Shown: positions 22,229 through 34,313, numbered from the stretch's first letter. The stretch: DNA of 64,000 nucleotides from Papiliotrema nemorosa (GCA_032158125.1 JASKOT010000001.1:1054001-1118000), one strand, 5' to 3'. Translations and numbers: made by a program. Notes: generated by a model from the sequence alone, not told the origin.

Positions 22229-24160
22229 TTACGCTGCATCGCGTTTCCGGCGCATCTTTTCAGGCAGGGGTAAGACTTCTCCAGTCTCGGAAACAACCCC
22301 GACAGGATCCATCTGTGCAATCACAGCTTGATTCGCTGGATTATTCCACATGAGATTGCGCACTGTGAACAAGGCATGTTCACGCAGATCTAACCATTCA
22401 GCCATCGGTCCAAGGATGCAACAACTTACAAGGGTTCGACTCGTCCACCTCTGTCAGGCCAAGCACGAGTTCTACACCACCGCATTCGCGGACTCTGTCG
22501 CCTGAAGTCGTGTCCTCAAAGGTGAGGATACCCAGAAGTTGGACCAACAGCCGTTTCAGCAGAGTTACCGGTGCGGTCTGTTCTGGCGACAATTTGTGGC
22601 TCGGAGTCGCACCAGGCTTGACACGGGGTATGAGAGTATCCAGCTGCCTCAGCAAATCTGATCATTAGTCGACTTCGGGTGAGAGCGAAAACTACCTGCC
22701 CACTGCGGGTTTGATAACCCCCGAATCGCATTTCATGGCTTCGACCACCTCTTCGTCCCCTCCAGCCTGAATGTCGGAAGCTCGACCTTTTCCTTTGTCT
22801 CTCCTAGCTTGAGAGGACAGGCTGATACTGTTAAGCCCCTCGCAGACAAGCACCAAGCCCTCAAACACTTTCGGCAGCCGGGCATCATCTTGCCCTGACC
22901 CGAGGGATATCGAGCAGTACCTAGCATAGTCCTTGAATCGGTCGACGAGAAAGAGGTGAGGACTAGGTTTGCTGTTGTGCCGAGAGTTCGATGCCAAGTA
23001 CGAGTCGAGCAGCTTGAGCAGAGCTGTCTGTGATGGAGTGATAGGTTCAGTGTCATCTGATAACAGCTGTAGAAGATTGTGATGCAAGCCCGACTCGATG
23101 AAAGTGTTGAATATCGTCACGCTATCTGTAAGTTCTCCTCGGGACACCGACTTACGCAAGGTCGAATCTACCGTCCTCTTTGCCATGCCAATCGTCTATG
23201 CGACTGAGAATTTTCCCAAACCATCCTGCACCAGGATCGCAGAGACAGGCTGTTCTGACATGATCAGCAAGTCTGGCTGATGGCATTGCATTGGACTCAC
23301 TGGCGATTGATGTTGTTACGAGTGAGGTTAGATATGAGATGCAAGGTCGCCGTGTTCGTCTTGATATCCTGCGAGTCAAGTAGCCGACTGTAGGTGAATA
23401 ACAAGCGACAAAGCAAAGGCTCACATGACGATATCATCTTCCCGCTTTCCGCCCAAATAGGTATCAAGAGCCTGATCGGATATCCGTGACACGCCATCAG
23501 GTTGGATCGGGGACACAAAATTGACAAGCAGCTGCGTGGCGACGCTTTGCAAAGTGAAGACTGTCTATCAGCTCGTACTCTGGGAGCCGCGTACATCTTG
23601 AGTCTTCTATCCTTCCGAAAGTCGTCAGGTGGAATATCAATTGCCTTATCGCTGGCTCATGCGAGCTATGCGTCAGCTCAAATAAACACGAACTTTACAC
23701 AGCGTGAGCCTGGTGTTCCTCTATACCCGCGATCAGATTCCTCTCTAGCTTTGCGAGTGCCAGAGCGAGTGATATCCTAGAATCTTCCGATGCTATCGCC
23801 TTGCCGGTGATGGGATGGAACGCAGCGGAGAGAGCGATCCAAATTTGACCAATTCTATCCCACAAGCTTCGTCCACTGCTGATCTGCTCGACCAGATCTT
23901 CCCTACGCTGGTGAGTGAGGCCTAACAGGTGGTCAACGCATGTAGTCTCACCTCTGACCCAGATTTCGAGCTGCATATCTCGCCACGTCTTCTGCTTGAG
24001 CCGCGACGTCCAAACAAAGCTCGTCGGAATCAACAATTTGCTTTGCGTCGCTCGACAAGACTGCCCAAAGCTGACCAAGGGACATGGTTGCGCACAACGA
24101 CCAATAATGCGTAGTGGACCTGAAATTGTTGGGATCCCATCTGTCGGTGTGGGGCTCCAT
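22229..24160 (-). CDS. Ataxin-10 homologue (Ctr86/Atxn10 domain)
   Basis: Nine exons (24160-23952, 23902-23699, 23651-23595, 23544-23425, 23387-23301, 23254-23156, 23121-22696, 22647-22430, 22389-22229) give 526 residues, with every junction in phase. The protein is an all-helical, armadillo-like repeat. Its C-terminus carries the ataxin-10 signature: VELVLGLTEVDESNPYLREH then ALFTVRNLMWNNPANQ. The family acts in cytokinesis in fungi and in neuronal survival in animals, as a scaffold without an enzyme site. Its start is 155 bp from the oppositely transcribed Vip1 start, so the two share a short promoter. Start: ATG at 24160 opens a 209-nt exon, spliced in phase. Confidence 0.88.
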
Positions 24161-24315
24161 GATTCAGATAACAAGTGTGGGTCCAAGAGGATCTTTCCGA
24201 GATTTCAGCCTTTCTTGGTCTGGTTTTCTAACACGTTCATTACAAGACCCTTGTATATAGCCACTTGTCTCAATCGCGTTCGACGATCATTTCTGACAAT
24301 CTCGGTCCCTTCACC

Positions 24316-27300
24316 ATGTCCATGCCCCCGCCTCGGTCTCCCCAGGCATCGAGGTTCGGGACTGTAGATCGGCGGGCTCCCTCTCCTTCGCCCACTAGCG
24401 CTAACACCGGTTCAGGCTCGCAAAAGCCTGTGGTCACACTTGGAGTATGTGCCATGGATGTCAAAGCGAGAAGCAAGGCCATGAGAGAGATTCTGACTCG
24501 TTTGGTGGATATCGAACAAGGCGGAGTCGACGTCAAGATCTTTGGCGATGTAGTCATCCTTGAAGAAGGTCAGTTGACGCGGGACATGAAATTCGGCACT
24601 GATAGTCCAGACATCCACCACTGGCCACCTGTAGATGTGCTTATTTCGTTCTTTTCGACGGATTTCCCGTTACCTAAAGCTCTTGCGTATACACAAATAC
24701 CTAATCGACAACCGCCAATCTCTATAAACTCTTTGGCGATGCAATCGCTCTTGTGGGATCGACGACTCGTCCTCGCCATACTGGACCATATCGGTGTTCC
24801 AACTCCCAAACGAGCGGAGATCTCTCGGGATGGAGGACCCCGCGTTCCACGGCAATTGCGTCGTAGAGTCCGCAAAGAGCTTGGACTGGTGTTACCGGGC
24901 CACAAAGCGAAAGATGAGGATGAATGGGGAGAAGTCGTCGTTCCTGATAGATGGAAAGGCAAGATGAAGAAGCAACCTACGCCGCGAGGCACTGAAGTGT
25001 TGTTGAGGGAAGATGGGGATGCCATTATCATCGATGGAAAGGTCATCGAGAAGCCTTTTGTGGAGAAACCAGTCGATGGGGAAGACCACAACGTGTACAT
25101 TTACTATCGAGGTGGAGGTGGACGAAGGTTGTTCAGAAAGGTAAATATGGCCGTTCTTCAACGCTGACTGGCAGGTGGGAAACAAGTCGAGCGAGTATGA
25201 TCCGAACCTCGTCCATCCGCGATTCCTGGGGTCTTACATTTACGAAGAGTTCATCAATGTCGATAATGGTCAGTAATTCTGAGTAATCCTATCCCTCACT
25301 GACCCTCAGCCGAGGACATCAAAGTATACACTGTTGGACCTAGCTTTTCCCACGCCGAGACCCGTAAATCACCCGTGGTCGATGGTCTCGTCAGGCGAAA
25401 CGCAGACGGCAAGGAAACCCGTTTCATTTGCAAATTGACCGATGCGGAAGTCGAATACGCTCGGGATGTGGTCGAGGCCTTCGGACAGCGAGTCTGTGGC
25501 TTTGACCTGTTACGATGTGAAGGTGGATCAAGGAGCATGGTCATCGACGTCAATGGCTGGTCTTTCGTCAAAGGTAATCAGGCGTATTACGACAAAGCGG
25601 CCGAGATCTTGTCTGCGGTTTGTGAGAAGGCTCGACAGACAAAGGTCCTTGCTGCACCGACGGGATTGAGGTCTACGCAAGTGTCCGAGTCTCAAGCTGC
25701 CGGGTCGTCCTACAGTACTCTGCGAGCTACAGTCACCGGTGAGTGGATCGTCATCTACTTGAGGGGTGTGCTGATGGCCAGTGCTTCGACACGCCGACCG
25801 AACGCCAAAGATGAAACTCAAGGTATGTGTCTCTGCTATCGTGGCACTCTTGCTGACTCGACCAGTTCACCTTTCCGGCTCACGAGCCCTGGTCGCAGCC
25901 CTTCCTCAAACTCCTCCGTGGACACCGAGAAGAAATCATCCTTCGAGATCCTCGACAACTCAACTTTATCCTTGCTGCAGCGGAAGAATCCGCTCAGATT
26001 CCCGGCGTGACCGACGAGATTCTCACCAAGCTTTCTCAACTAAAAGAGGCTCTTGGTAAAAAGATGTCTCTACCAGGAACAAAGGCACAACTCAAGCCTA
26101 GTTTCGCCAAGAAAAAGGGAGACTCGGAAGAGAAGAAGCCCAAGAAGAAGGAAAAGGGGGGAAGTGACGATGAAGACGAGATGACGGAGACTGAGCGCAG
26201 TGCTAAAGTCAAGGCATGGCTTCAAAGGGGCGGAGATCTACCCACCAGTCCTCGATCGCAACAGGCGGAAATCTCCACCGTGCTGGTCAATGGAGAATCA
26301 GCTTCACCGGTGCTTGACAATCATTCAGCCGATGGTATCGACGTTCCCAGGACTCCGGATATGCCTGCGTTGATTGGGGGAGGTATGCAAGAGTATGAGC
26401 AAATCCCAGAGGGTCTGGAGAAGATGCAATTGGTCGTCAAATGGGGTGGAGAAAGTACCCATTCGTCCAGATACCAGTCGAGAGATCTTGGTGATGCTTT
26501 CAAGAAGGTGCGCAATTGTGTCAGCGAGTGTGTATTGATGACTGATTTGACAGGATATCATGATCATGAGTATGTCGACTTATGCAAAAACATACACGCA
26601 GCTGATGCTCTAGATAAGGACGTTCTGAACAATGTCAAGATCTACACTTCGTCCGAACGACGTGTCATCGTGAGTTGAAGCCTAAGAGTGAATCCCTCCG
26701 CTCACCGATTCAGAACACGGCTCAAATCTTCGCGCATGCCCTTCTCGATGTGGAAGGAGGCCGATCATCGTCGCAATCTTCCGCTTCCTCGATCGCCAAT
26801 GGCCGCAACCCGGAACCATGCCCACTCATCTCTCACCTTATTCAACGTCGAGACCTGCTCGACGACAACAACGCCGGTAAAGAGAAGATGAATGAAGCGA
26901 AGAAAAAGCTCAAGATTCTACTCCGACCTGGTGAAAGTGAAAAGCGGCCTGATCTGGCATGGGAGAAATCGTTCAAGAAGGAACCTGTCGAAGTCGTCAA
27001 GGATGTGATCGCTCAATTGACGGAATTGAGAGGCATTATGAGGAGGAATTATGAGAATGGCAATGTGGAGAAGATTCCCCAGACCAGGTGGTGTTCTGGA
27101 GACAGCGCATGGTTGTTCAAAGAGCGATGGGAGAAGATTTTCGAAGATTGGGTTGGGGTCAAACAGGAAAAGTTTGACCCGTCGAGAGTGTCGGAGCTGT
27201 ACGATAGTGTGGGTCTCTTGCACTGGGGCTCGGAGAGTCGCTGATGATTAGCTGAAATATGACGCGCTGCACAACCGGACATTCCTGTTTGCAGTATTTG

Positions 27301-28212
27301 ATCCAGCAGGCAAAGGTCAAGCTAGCAAGGCCGGTGCGGAGAATCAGGATAGGCGTAAGCACAAGGCGTCCTTCATGCACACGTCTGGCTAATCATCAGG
27401 GCTGCACGACCTGTACGGACGAGCCAAAGCACTGTTCGACTTGGTCGGACCCCAAGAATACGGTTTCGACGCTGAAGCAAAAGAAGAGATTGGTATACTT
27501 ACAAGTCTTCCTCTTCTCCGCAAAGTTTGGGAAGACCTAGACGAGGCAAAGACCACTGGCAAATCGCTCGCCTGTTTCTACTTCACGCAAGTCCACCCGT
27601 CCTTCCGTGAATCCGGAGTTTAGCTGATGAGCAGGAAAGAATCACACATTACGACTTTTGTGCATCTATTGCTAGCTTCAGGCTTGCCATTTACGAATGT
27701 CCGTATACCCGAATTGGACTATTGTTCGCATTGTACGATTGAATTGTGGGAAAAGACATCTACAAAAGGGACGAAAGATTTCTCTATCCGGTTGTCGATT
27801 AGTGAAGGAGCGCATTCTCCCGCTGTGCTGGACTCTAGTGTCGATGCTGTGAGTATACTTGACACACCTTGACAACTTGGATGAGGGAAACATGGCTGAC
27901 GGATCAGCGACACAGTTTGACGGTCCAACCGAGAAAGAAATTGTCTTCTCATGTTGATTATGATCTAGCCAAACAGTGTTTCTCTAAACACTTTGGCAAA
28001 GGTCTATCATTCTCCACCACTCCTCTCGAGGTGAGCTAAACGCGTCGACCCGAAGGGTGATTGTAGCTAACAAGTAGGGAGACGAGGTGTACCTGAAAAA
28101 GGCAGTCCAGGACGAGTCGGTCTTGCCCCTTTCTCTGCATCGAGGGGAAGAAACGCCTAGGGTTATATCGTCGGCTAGTAGCGATAGGAGTCATCCTGAT
28201 GGTGCTTGGTGA
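24316..28212 (+). CDS. VIP1: Vip1/Asp1 inositol hexakisphosphate and diphosphoinositol kinase
   Basis: Fourteen exons give 1,105 residues. The N-terminal ATP-grasp kinase (about residues 40-400) is marked by [54 protein letters not shown] and [20 protein letters not shown]. The C-terminal histidine-phosphatase-like domain begins at [14 protein letters not shown] (about 436-449) and includes [17 protein letters not shown]. The enzyme makes 1-InsP7/InsP8, which govern phosphate sensing, polarity and stress. Exons: 24316-24568, 24611-25140, 25175-25268, 25310-25738, 25782-25822, 25866-26507, 26554-26569, 26614-26669, 26714-27208, 27252-27354, 27400-27586, 27635-27848, 27908-28030, 28078-28212. 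The intron at 27587-27634 has a GC donor (GCAAGT). The frame is open back to 24265, but the codon there is TTG, so the ATG at 24316 is used. Confidence 0.95.
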
Positions 28213-28682
28213 TTGTACATTTATAGTAACGGATGAATCTGGTGCACAAGTTTGACGGGCAGGTAGCTTGGAGCAGTCTTGTCAGATCCTCCATACTGCA
28301 GGATTCAGGTTGGTGTGCGTGTATCTCGAAAGATAAGCCAGGAGACTCGACTGGTGGGTCTATCTGGTCATGTATGTAATGGACAGTGAGTCATAGCTCG
28401 AACAGTTTGCCCAAGCCCCCCTATCCCCCACTTGCAAGGCGACTGTAGCTATACAGGACTATAAGTCTTAGAGGCGGATACAAGCATAGTCTAGTATAAG
28501 CACACGGGACCGATGGCTGAGGCCCAAGACTGTTGCATTCGAGTTGTTCCAAGTATTCCCCAATACGCTTCTGTTCCGATTGTCTGCCTTTGGCTCTGGT
28601 CGAAGCTTTTTTTTTGCCCAAAATTCGAAGATCCCACCACAAACCCATATTCACTTACAAGGGAAGTGTCCTCATCACCTCT
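28213..28682. other. Convergent intergenic spacer
   Basis: 470 bp between the 3' ends of the Vip1 gene (+) and the oxidoreductase (-). I see no gene or RNA feature. It should hold both 3' UTRs and polyadenylation signals, none of which I can place with confidence. Confidence 0.35.
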
Positions 28683-29972
28683 TTACAAAGTAGCCAACTC
28701 GACAGCTCGGCCATTTGACTTCAACAGACCCTGGATAAAGGAAACGTCCCATAGAGGTCCGGTAGGGTACCCTCTGCCCTCGTCCTCTTCATCCACCTCT
28801 TCCCCATCCTTTTTCGCTTGAACAACCTTGGCAAAGAGGTTCAACTCATTTTCGACCCCGTCAGCCGGCCCAGTTTCTTCTTGTGCCTTGACATCTGTTC
28901 CTTCTCCCGGGATGACTTTGAATGTCCATTGTCTCCTTTTACCGGATACAACCTCTATAACCGCGTTGACAGTTGTGATTGTGATTCCGAGCGGGGCACG
29001 GGTAGAAGGGTTTGTATCTGGTAGAGAATTTGAGATCAAGATCTGACCAGTCGGGAGGGATTCACCCAATCCTCCTGGGATAGACTTGGGATCGTTGATT
29101 GCTTTACTGGCAGTCTCGGCGCCATGTGCCTGAGATGCAGTCTTGGAAGAAGGTAGAGCGAGTCCCATGATTGTATCGTGAGGTGGGAGATGGGCTCGGT
29201 GGAGCGAGGCCGAAGCGATCACCTCGGCAGGGAGGATGGAAGGAGGGAGGATTCGTCGGATCATCGCTGCGTAGTGAACTCCACCGTCAAGTAGGAAACC
29301 TGAGATCAGTTGCGTGCCCAGTATCGGCGATCAGAGTTTCCACTTACCTCCCTGATAATCTGGAATGGTCCGCCATGAAGTAGCTTGATACGCTGATCCG
29401 TCTGGGATATGGCCTTCAGCATGGAATCGCCAGTACAAAACGGGTCCTAGGGATTTATCGTTTCGCAAAGCGTCCCGAGCTAGATTGATAATCGTCTCAT
29501 GTTCGAAGTCTACCCATCAGCCCGAGCCCCTGAATTCACATATTCTGGATGTGGACTTACTCTCGGCAACTCTCCAAATGAGCCCCTGGGGCTTGTAAAC
29601 CTTCTCATACTCCTCTATAAGCGCTCGTGCAGCTTGAACGTCCTTTCCGACCGGTTTCTCACTGATGACGTGTTTACCAGCTTTCAATGCCGTGAGAATG
29701 AGCTCGGGTTGAGCAGTAATGGGTAGAACAAACGAAACGGCGTCGATGGATTTATCGTCCCATATCTTCTGGAGGGCTTCGGGGCCGAACAATACCTGAG
29801 GAGAATGTCCGAGTTCCTTTGCTTTGGTGTGTAGAGTCTCGACGGTTGATTCGGACCGAGACCACAGAGTGTGAAGGTTGATGTGCTTGTTGGAGGGTTG
29901 TGACAAGGCTGGGAGGTAAGATGTGGTAGCGAAGATTCCGCCTCCGAGAAGGGCGAGGTTGAATGTGGTCAT
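28683..29972 (-). CDS. Gfo/Idh/MocA-family NAD(P)-dependent oxidoreductase
   Basis: Three exons (29972-29561, 29509-29348, 29299-28683) give 396 residues. The Rossmann nucleotide-binding site is at the extreme N-terminus (NLALLGGGIFATTSYLPAL), and the family motif EKPV appears in GKHVISEKPVGKD near residue 100. The C-terminal half is the beta-sheet substrate domain, with GGFLLDGGVHYAAMIRRIL holding the conserved DGG-x2-H. It probably oxidises or reduces a sugar-like or other small cytosolic substrate; the substrate cannot be read from sequence. It ends RAVELATL with no obvious peroxisomal signal. It shares a 259-bp divergent promoter with SEC20. Confidence 0.9.
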
Positions 29973-30084
29973 CCTGGCGTGAGAGATACTTCGATTGAGC
30001 TGGAGAGATCGAGCAGTTGTTCTACTGATTACAAGCTTGAGAAAGAATGGAAGGGGAAATAGGTGGGGTGGCTTGGATTGCCCC

Positions 30085-30091
30085 TTATATA
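30085..30091 (-). promoter_or_regulatory. TATA box with adjacent AGGGG, oxidoreductase promoter
   Basis: On the minus strand the sequence reads TATATAAGGGGC, a TATA box running straight into an AGGGG stress-response-like element, 113 bp upstream of the oxidoreductase ATG at 29972. This points to a regulated, perhaps stress-induced gene. The function is inferred from consensus. Confidence 0.5.
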
Positions 30092-30231
30092 CCTCGACAC
30101 CTCCACCCCACCCCCTCCACCGCGCTGACAGCCGAGTCATCCACTCCGTCCGAAGGGGCGTCACCCTTTGACAGATCTACCGTCTCAGCTCAATACACCG
30201 TCCATATCATTCCACTGCAGCATCCCTCGGC

Positions 30232-31630
30232 ATGTCGCTCGACGTGGAATCGTCCCTCTCGGCGACGTCTCGTCGACTGACAGACCTGAGAGACTTTCAA
30301 TTACCTAGGCTACAGAAATGTGTAGGACCTATAGGGCTATATCGAGAATTAGGGGAAGAGATGCGGGTAGATTTGGAGACTGTCAGGCGGCCTTTAGAGG
30401 TGAGGATGATTTGCAGCATCACACTTCCGGGTGAGAGCTCACCTATAGATGAGCCGGGAGTTGGTAGAGTGCGATTTGGAGGGGTGGAGGTATACCGACC
30501 AGATTAATGGTTTGGCAAGAGACCTCCAAGAGTGATTCGATCTACCTTGATCGTTAAGATGCACAGCTCATGACTACAGCATACGTATGGCATATCGTCA
30601 AGCTCTGGTGGATTCCAAGAGGAATATCGACTCGAAAGCCCGTTCTAGACGACACGAACTGCTCGTGAACAGATCTCGAGATGGGACTTTAGAAGACCCA
30701 CTATTGTCCGATCAGAAAGCATCAGCACGGGCAGGGACGACGTGAGTCAGACTGGCATTCTGGCTTTCTGGCATTCTGGTGATACTAATTCCGGCAGCGA
30801 AGATGATGCGCTGCAGACGAAAACGAACGAAGTCACCGATGCGTTGAGGAGAACTACGGCATTGATGCAGACTGAATTGGAAAGATCAGTCCTCAGTGTC
30901 CAAATGTTGGGTCAGTCTCTTCCCCTCTTCTGATCCCATTTTCACTTCCATGAGCGAAAGGGCACTCTCAATAACATGGGCCCCTGTTTCAGAATGCCTA
31001 TGAGGCACGCCGAGCGACGACTGACCCCCAGACGAATCAACCAAGACGTTGAATCTGACTCAAGCATTATACGACAACTACACTTCCCTCCTCACCACCT
31101 CTTCCCACCTCGTCAAGGCCATAGAAAAGGCAGACTGGTACGACCGTCTACTCATCTTCTCCGCTTTTGCCTTTTTCTTGTTGGTCGTCGCCTGGGTGAT
31201 CAAGCGTCGAGTGTTGGATAAAGTCGTGGGAGGAGTGGGATGGTATGTCGGTGGTAGTTGGCGGTTGCTCTTGATGGGTCTAGGCCGGGGTGGCAAGAAT
31301 AGTGAAGGAGCTGGAGCGCAGGGTGTGAAAGAGGCGGGAAAGGTCATCAATGCCAAGGGGATCAAGGGGGTGAAAGAGGTGATTCAGTCTGCAGGGACAG
31401 TCGTGGGTGCCGTGAGTGGTGTCGCGGGAACAGCTGCCAGTGTCGCCAGTGCAGCGGCCAGCGCAGCCACATCGCTGGGTGGACATGTTCAAGACACGTC
31501 GAGGGGCGAGAAGATGAACCCAGTCGAGCATGTACCGGCGTCGACTCTGCTGGATCAGGTCGTGGCGAGCGACACTGTGGATTTCGCCGTCTCTCCTGGT
31601 CGGGAAGTCAGGACCAAAGACGAGTTGTAA
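30232..31630 (+). CDS. SEC20: Sec20-family Golgi-to-ER SNARE with C-terminal KDEL
   Basis: Five exons (30232-30399, 30503-30531, 30580-30741, 30798-30910, 31032-31630) give 356 residues. Residues about 115-190 are the Sec20 SNARE region, with the typical LRRTTALMQTELERSVLSVQ and SSHLVKAIEKADWYDRL. One transmembrane helix follows at about 192-212 (LLIFSAFAFFLLVVAWVIK). The lumenal tail of about 140 residues is A/G/V-rich and ends RTKDEL, an ER-retrieval signal. Yeast Sec20 ends in HDEL, so the architecture matches. Sec20 acts with Ufe1, Use1 and Tip20 in COPI-vesicle fusion at the ER. Exon 2 is only 29 nt. The stop lies 81 bp from the SWI3-type gene stop on the other strand. Confidence 0.93.
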
Positions 31631-31711
31631 TATATCCCACCGGGTACTTCTTCATACATGCATACAAGCATCTATATCCCTGTCATATACTCCGAGGTGT
31701 CCCTTGCTCCG

Positions 31712-33802
31712 CTATAATTGAGCTACCTGACTCTCCCCCTTTGGAGGCGCCGTAAACTCTGCGACAGATTGAACCTGCTCAGCCGTACTTTGCCCCTTTA
31801 CAGCTCCCACATCCGCCTCACTAACTGCGGCACCTTCCCTCGCAGCTTTGATCAACCCAGTAATCTTTTCCAGCTCTTTCTGATACTTCATCTTGTCTCT
31901 GAAGACTGCTTGTCGGTCCTTTTCTAGCTTTCTCTTTTCCTCCTCCAACATATCCTCCATCCTTTCAAACATTGTCAATTTCAGCTCGACTTTACGGACC
32001 TGCGCAGCGACAAGCTTCGAGACGAGTTGTCCAAGTTTGTTCTCCTCGTGTGAAGCTAATGCCTTGGCTTTGACGGCAGCGGCACCCAGTGCTATTTGAG
32101 CAGCTTTTTCCACTGTCGATTTACTCGGGGCGTCACTGTCGACCGTGTCACCATTTGCCTCTGCGGAAGGCTCTTCGACCTTTTCCTCGCCATCGACCAC
32201 CATTTGATCCGATTCCTCTGTCGCATCTGCAGGTTTCGGCGACTTCGCTTTCGAACCCTCGACTGCAGCCTCGACGCCGTTTCCATTCTCCCTCTTCCTT
32301 TTGAGTCCCTTGCTAAACTCTCCCAATGCACCTTGAGCTGCAGCAGCGGCCACAGCAGGTCCCACAGCACTCGCCAAAAAGGTCACCACGCTCATGACAG
32401 GATTCTCCGTGCCTTCAAATGGCAGCCCATTCATTCCCGCTTGATACCTGAGCGGTCCGAGGTCAGCCGCCGGGTCGCTCGTGAGGTAGGGATCCTCGAT
32501 CGGCAATTGGAGGAATTTGCCAATACACTGCTCTTTCGTCCTTGTGCCCACGTGCTCGGCCACAGCTTGCCAATCATCATCGAACATTTCCACTCCTTCC
32601 AGCAACAACAGCGTTTCCTGATCTGACCATTCCGCTCCGGCCCCTTTCGCCGCATGCTTGAAAACCTCCTCGTCTAGTCGAACAAAGTCGCCCGAGAACA
32701 TGGTAGAAGGGAATCGACCGGAAACAAAGCAAGATGGACAGAGGGTGTACTGGCCATCCTTGAGTGAATGATATCGCGTCCTCGTGCAGTCTGTTCCGCA
32801 CGTCTCACATGTAAAGATTTTCGGTTTTGGAGCCTCGTCGGCTGATTCGGCGATTTTGGTAGCTTCCTCTGAACTTATAGGTTTGGACAATTTCGAAGTG
32901 GAAGTGTAGATTGTCTTGCGCAAGTCGAGGTTGGAAGGATGAGGGGTGACGCCGTTGGCTGTGAGAGCGTGTGCGCCAGTTCCGGGTTTAGATCCCGGGT
33001 GAACGAGGTTTGACAAGCCTCGAGGTGTGTCGAGGGTGACTCGGAAATGACCGGTGAACGGTGGGCCGAGTGCTGCAGGTCTAGTATCCGGGTCAACCTA
33101 TTGAGTGAGCCAAGTACGCCATATGGGACGATGTCACGCACCTGGTAGTTGACCAAACCCCACTGTTCCAGGAACCCATGGACCCTCATGATAGCTCCCA
33201 CATCACCTGCCAAGTTCCTCCTACACGCCGTGACTGTCAAGTACTCTCCCGGATTCAACCTATACGTGTTGATCATGAAATCCCTGTAATCCTTGTAGAT
33301 AGCCGGTGTCTTGCTCCTATTCCTACTGGAGAAGAATTCTGGCAAGGACCGCCTCTCGATAGGATGTATGGAGGACATGCTGAACCAGGATGAATAGGAT
33401 GGGATGATGAGAGGGTGAGTCTGCGAGGAGAGGTATGTCGTCGCGAGCTTGTGTAGGTCTTCTGCTGAAGGCTTCTCTGTCTCCGGGGCGGGTGTCTCCT
33501 CGGTCGGCTCTGCTTTACCATTCTCCTCGATAGGCTTGTCCGATGAGCTGAGTACGACGGGTTGGGCAGCTGATGAAGATTCTGGAGATCAGTCACACCC
33601 GCGACCGCGTAGTGATTCATTCACCTCCTGCATTGGTCGTATCCACTTCCATTCCTTCGGAGATGTTGGCAAGCTGACCGCCGTACAAAGGTTCCCTTTC
33701 ACGATCTTTCCCCGGAGCCGAGGAAAGATCATGCGCTGTCACGTCGCCGGACGGCTCGGGATCTGTTGATCCGACGCGAAGGTTGATTTTAGGCGTGGAC
33801 AT
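31712..33802 (-). CDS. SWI3/RSC8-type SWIRM-SANT chromatin remodelling subunit
   Basis: Three exons (33802-33625, 33581-33142, 33097-31712) give 667 residues. In order: an acidic N-terminus; a SWIRM domain (about 95-195) with [27 protein letters not shown] and [12 protein letters not shown]; a ZZ-like zinc site with four CxxC cysteines ([10 protein letters not shown] ... YTLCPSCF) near 300-330; a SANT domain ([20 protein letters not shown]) near 350-400; a D/E/K-rich linker; and a C-terminal leucine-rich coiled coil ([20 protein letters not shown]) for dimerisation. This is the core scaffold of SWI/SNF or RSC complexes (Swi3, Rsc8, SMARCC). Which complex cannot be told from this window. Confidence 0.93.
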
Positions 33803-34313
33803 GGTTGACGGACGTTTTGTCGTCTCTTGAACTTGAAGTTCTGGATTGCCGAGCAGTAATTGTGACCTCGGATTGCGACTCTCCTGCTATGTGTGCGCTG
33901 CTCTGACCCTTGATCAGAGGTGGAAAGTGAGTGTCGGTTGGGATGATCCGAGGATGTGATCAATAACCACCCAAATGCATCAACATGGACGAGCAGGAGA
34001 CGCGAAGCAGGACGCCGGGATTATCCGGGAATAGTGGGCAATGTGGCACTGGGTCGTGATTTTTGCCACCCACCCTTTACGGTGTGACGCAACGCTCCCT
34101 CCCCGCTTGATGCTGACGTCTCTTTGAGCCCATCCCATTCTTTTCCGACGACCTCTCGACCTGTGCAAATCCTCTTATCAGCTATATCTGTAGTGTCACT
34201 CGACCACCAAAAGAGAACCCACCTCGACTCGCATCAACTTCGAAAAGGGCACAAAACCGTCTAGAAGCACCTTTTCAACCCCCGGAAATCAGTTCAACCC
34301 TAACCCACCCACC
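33803..34313. promoter_or_regulatory. Divergent promoter, SWI3-type gene / 6-phosphogluconolactonase
   Basis: A 511-bp head-to-head gap. It has a TGACGTC CRE/bZIP core at 34114-34120, a related TGTGACGCAAC at about 34084, and CCCT-rich tracts. Near 34200-34313 the sequence is a pyrimidine/A-rich leader ending ACCACCATG-like. No coding exon is visible. Confidence 0.45.

Noticed and set aside
24265..24315. Earlier start of the Vip1 protein at 24265
   Set aside because: The codon at 24265 is TTG. The first in-frame ATG is at 24316 with a good CACCATG context.
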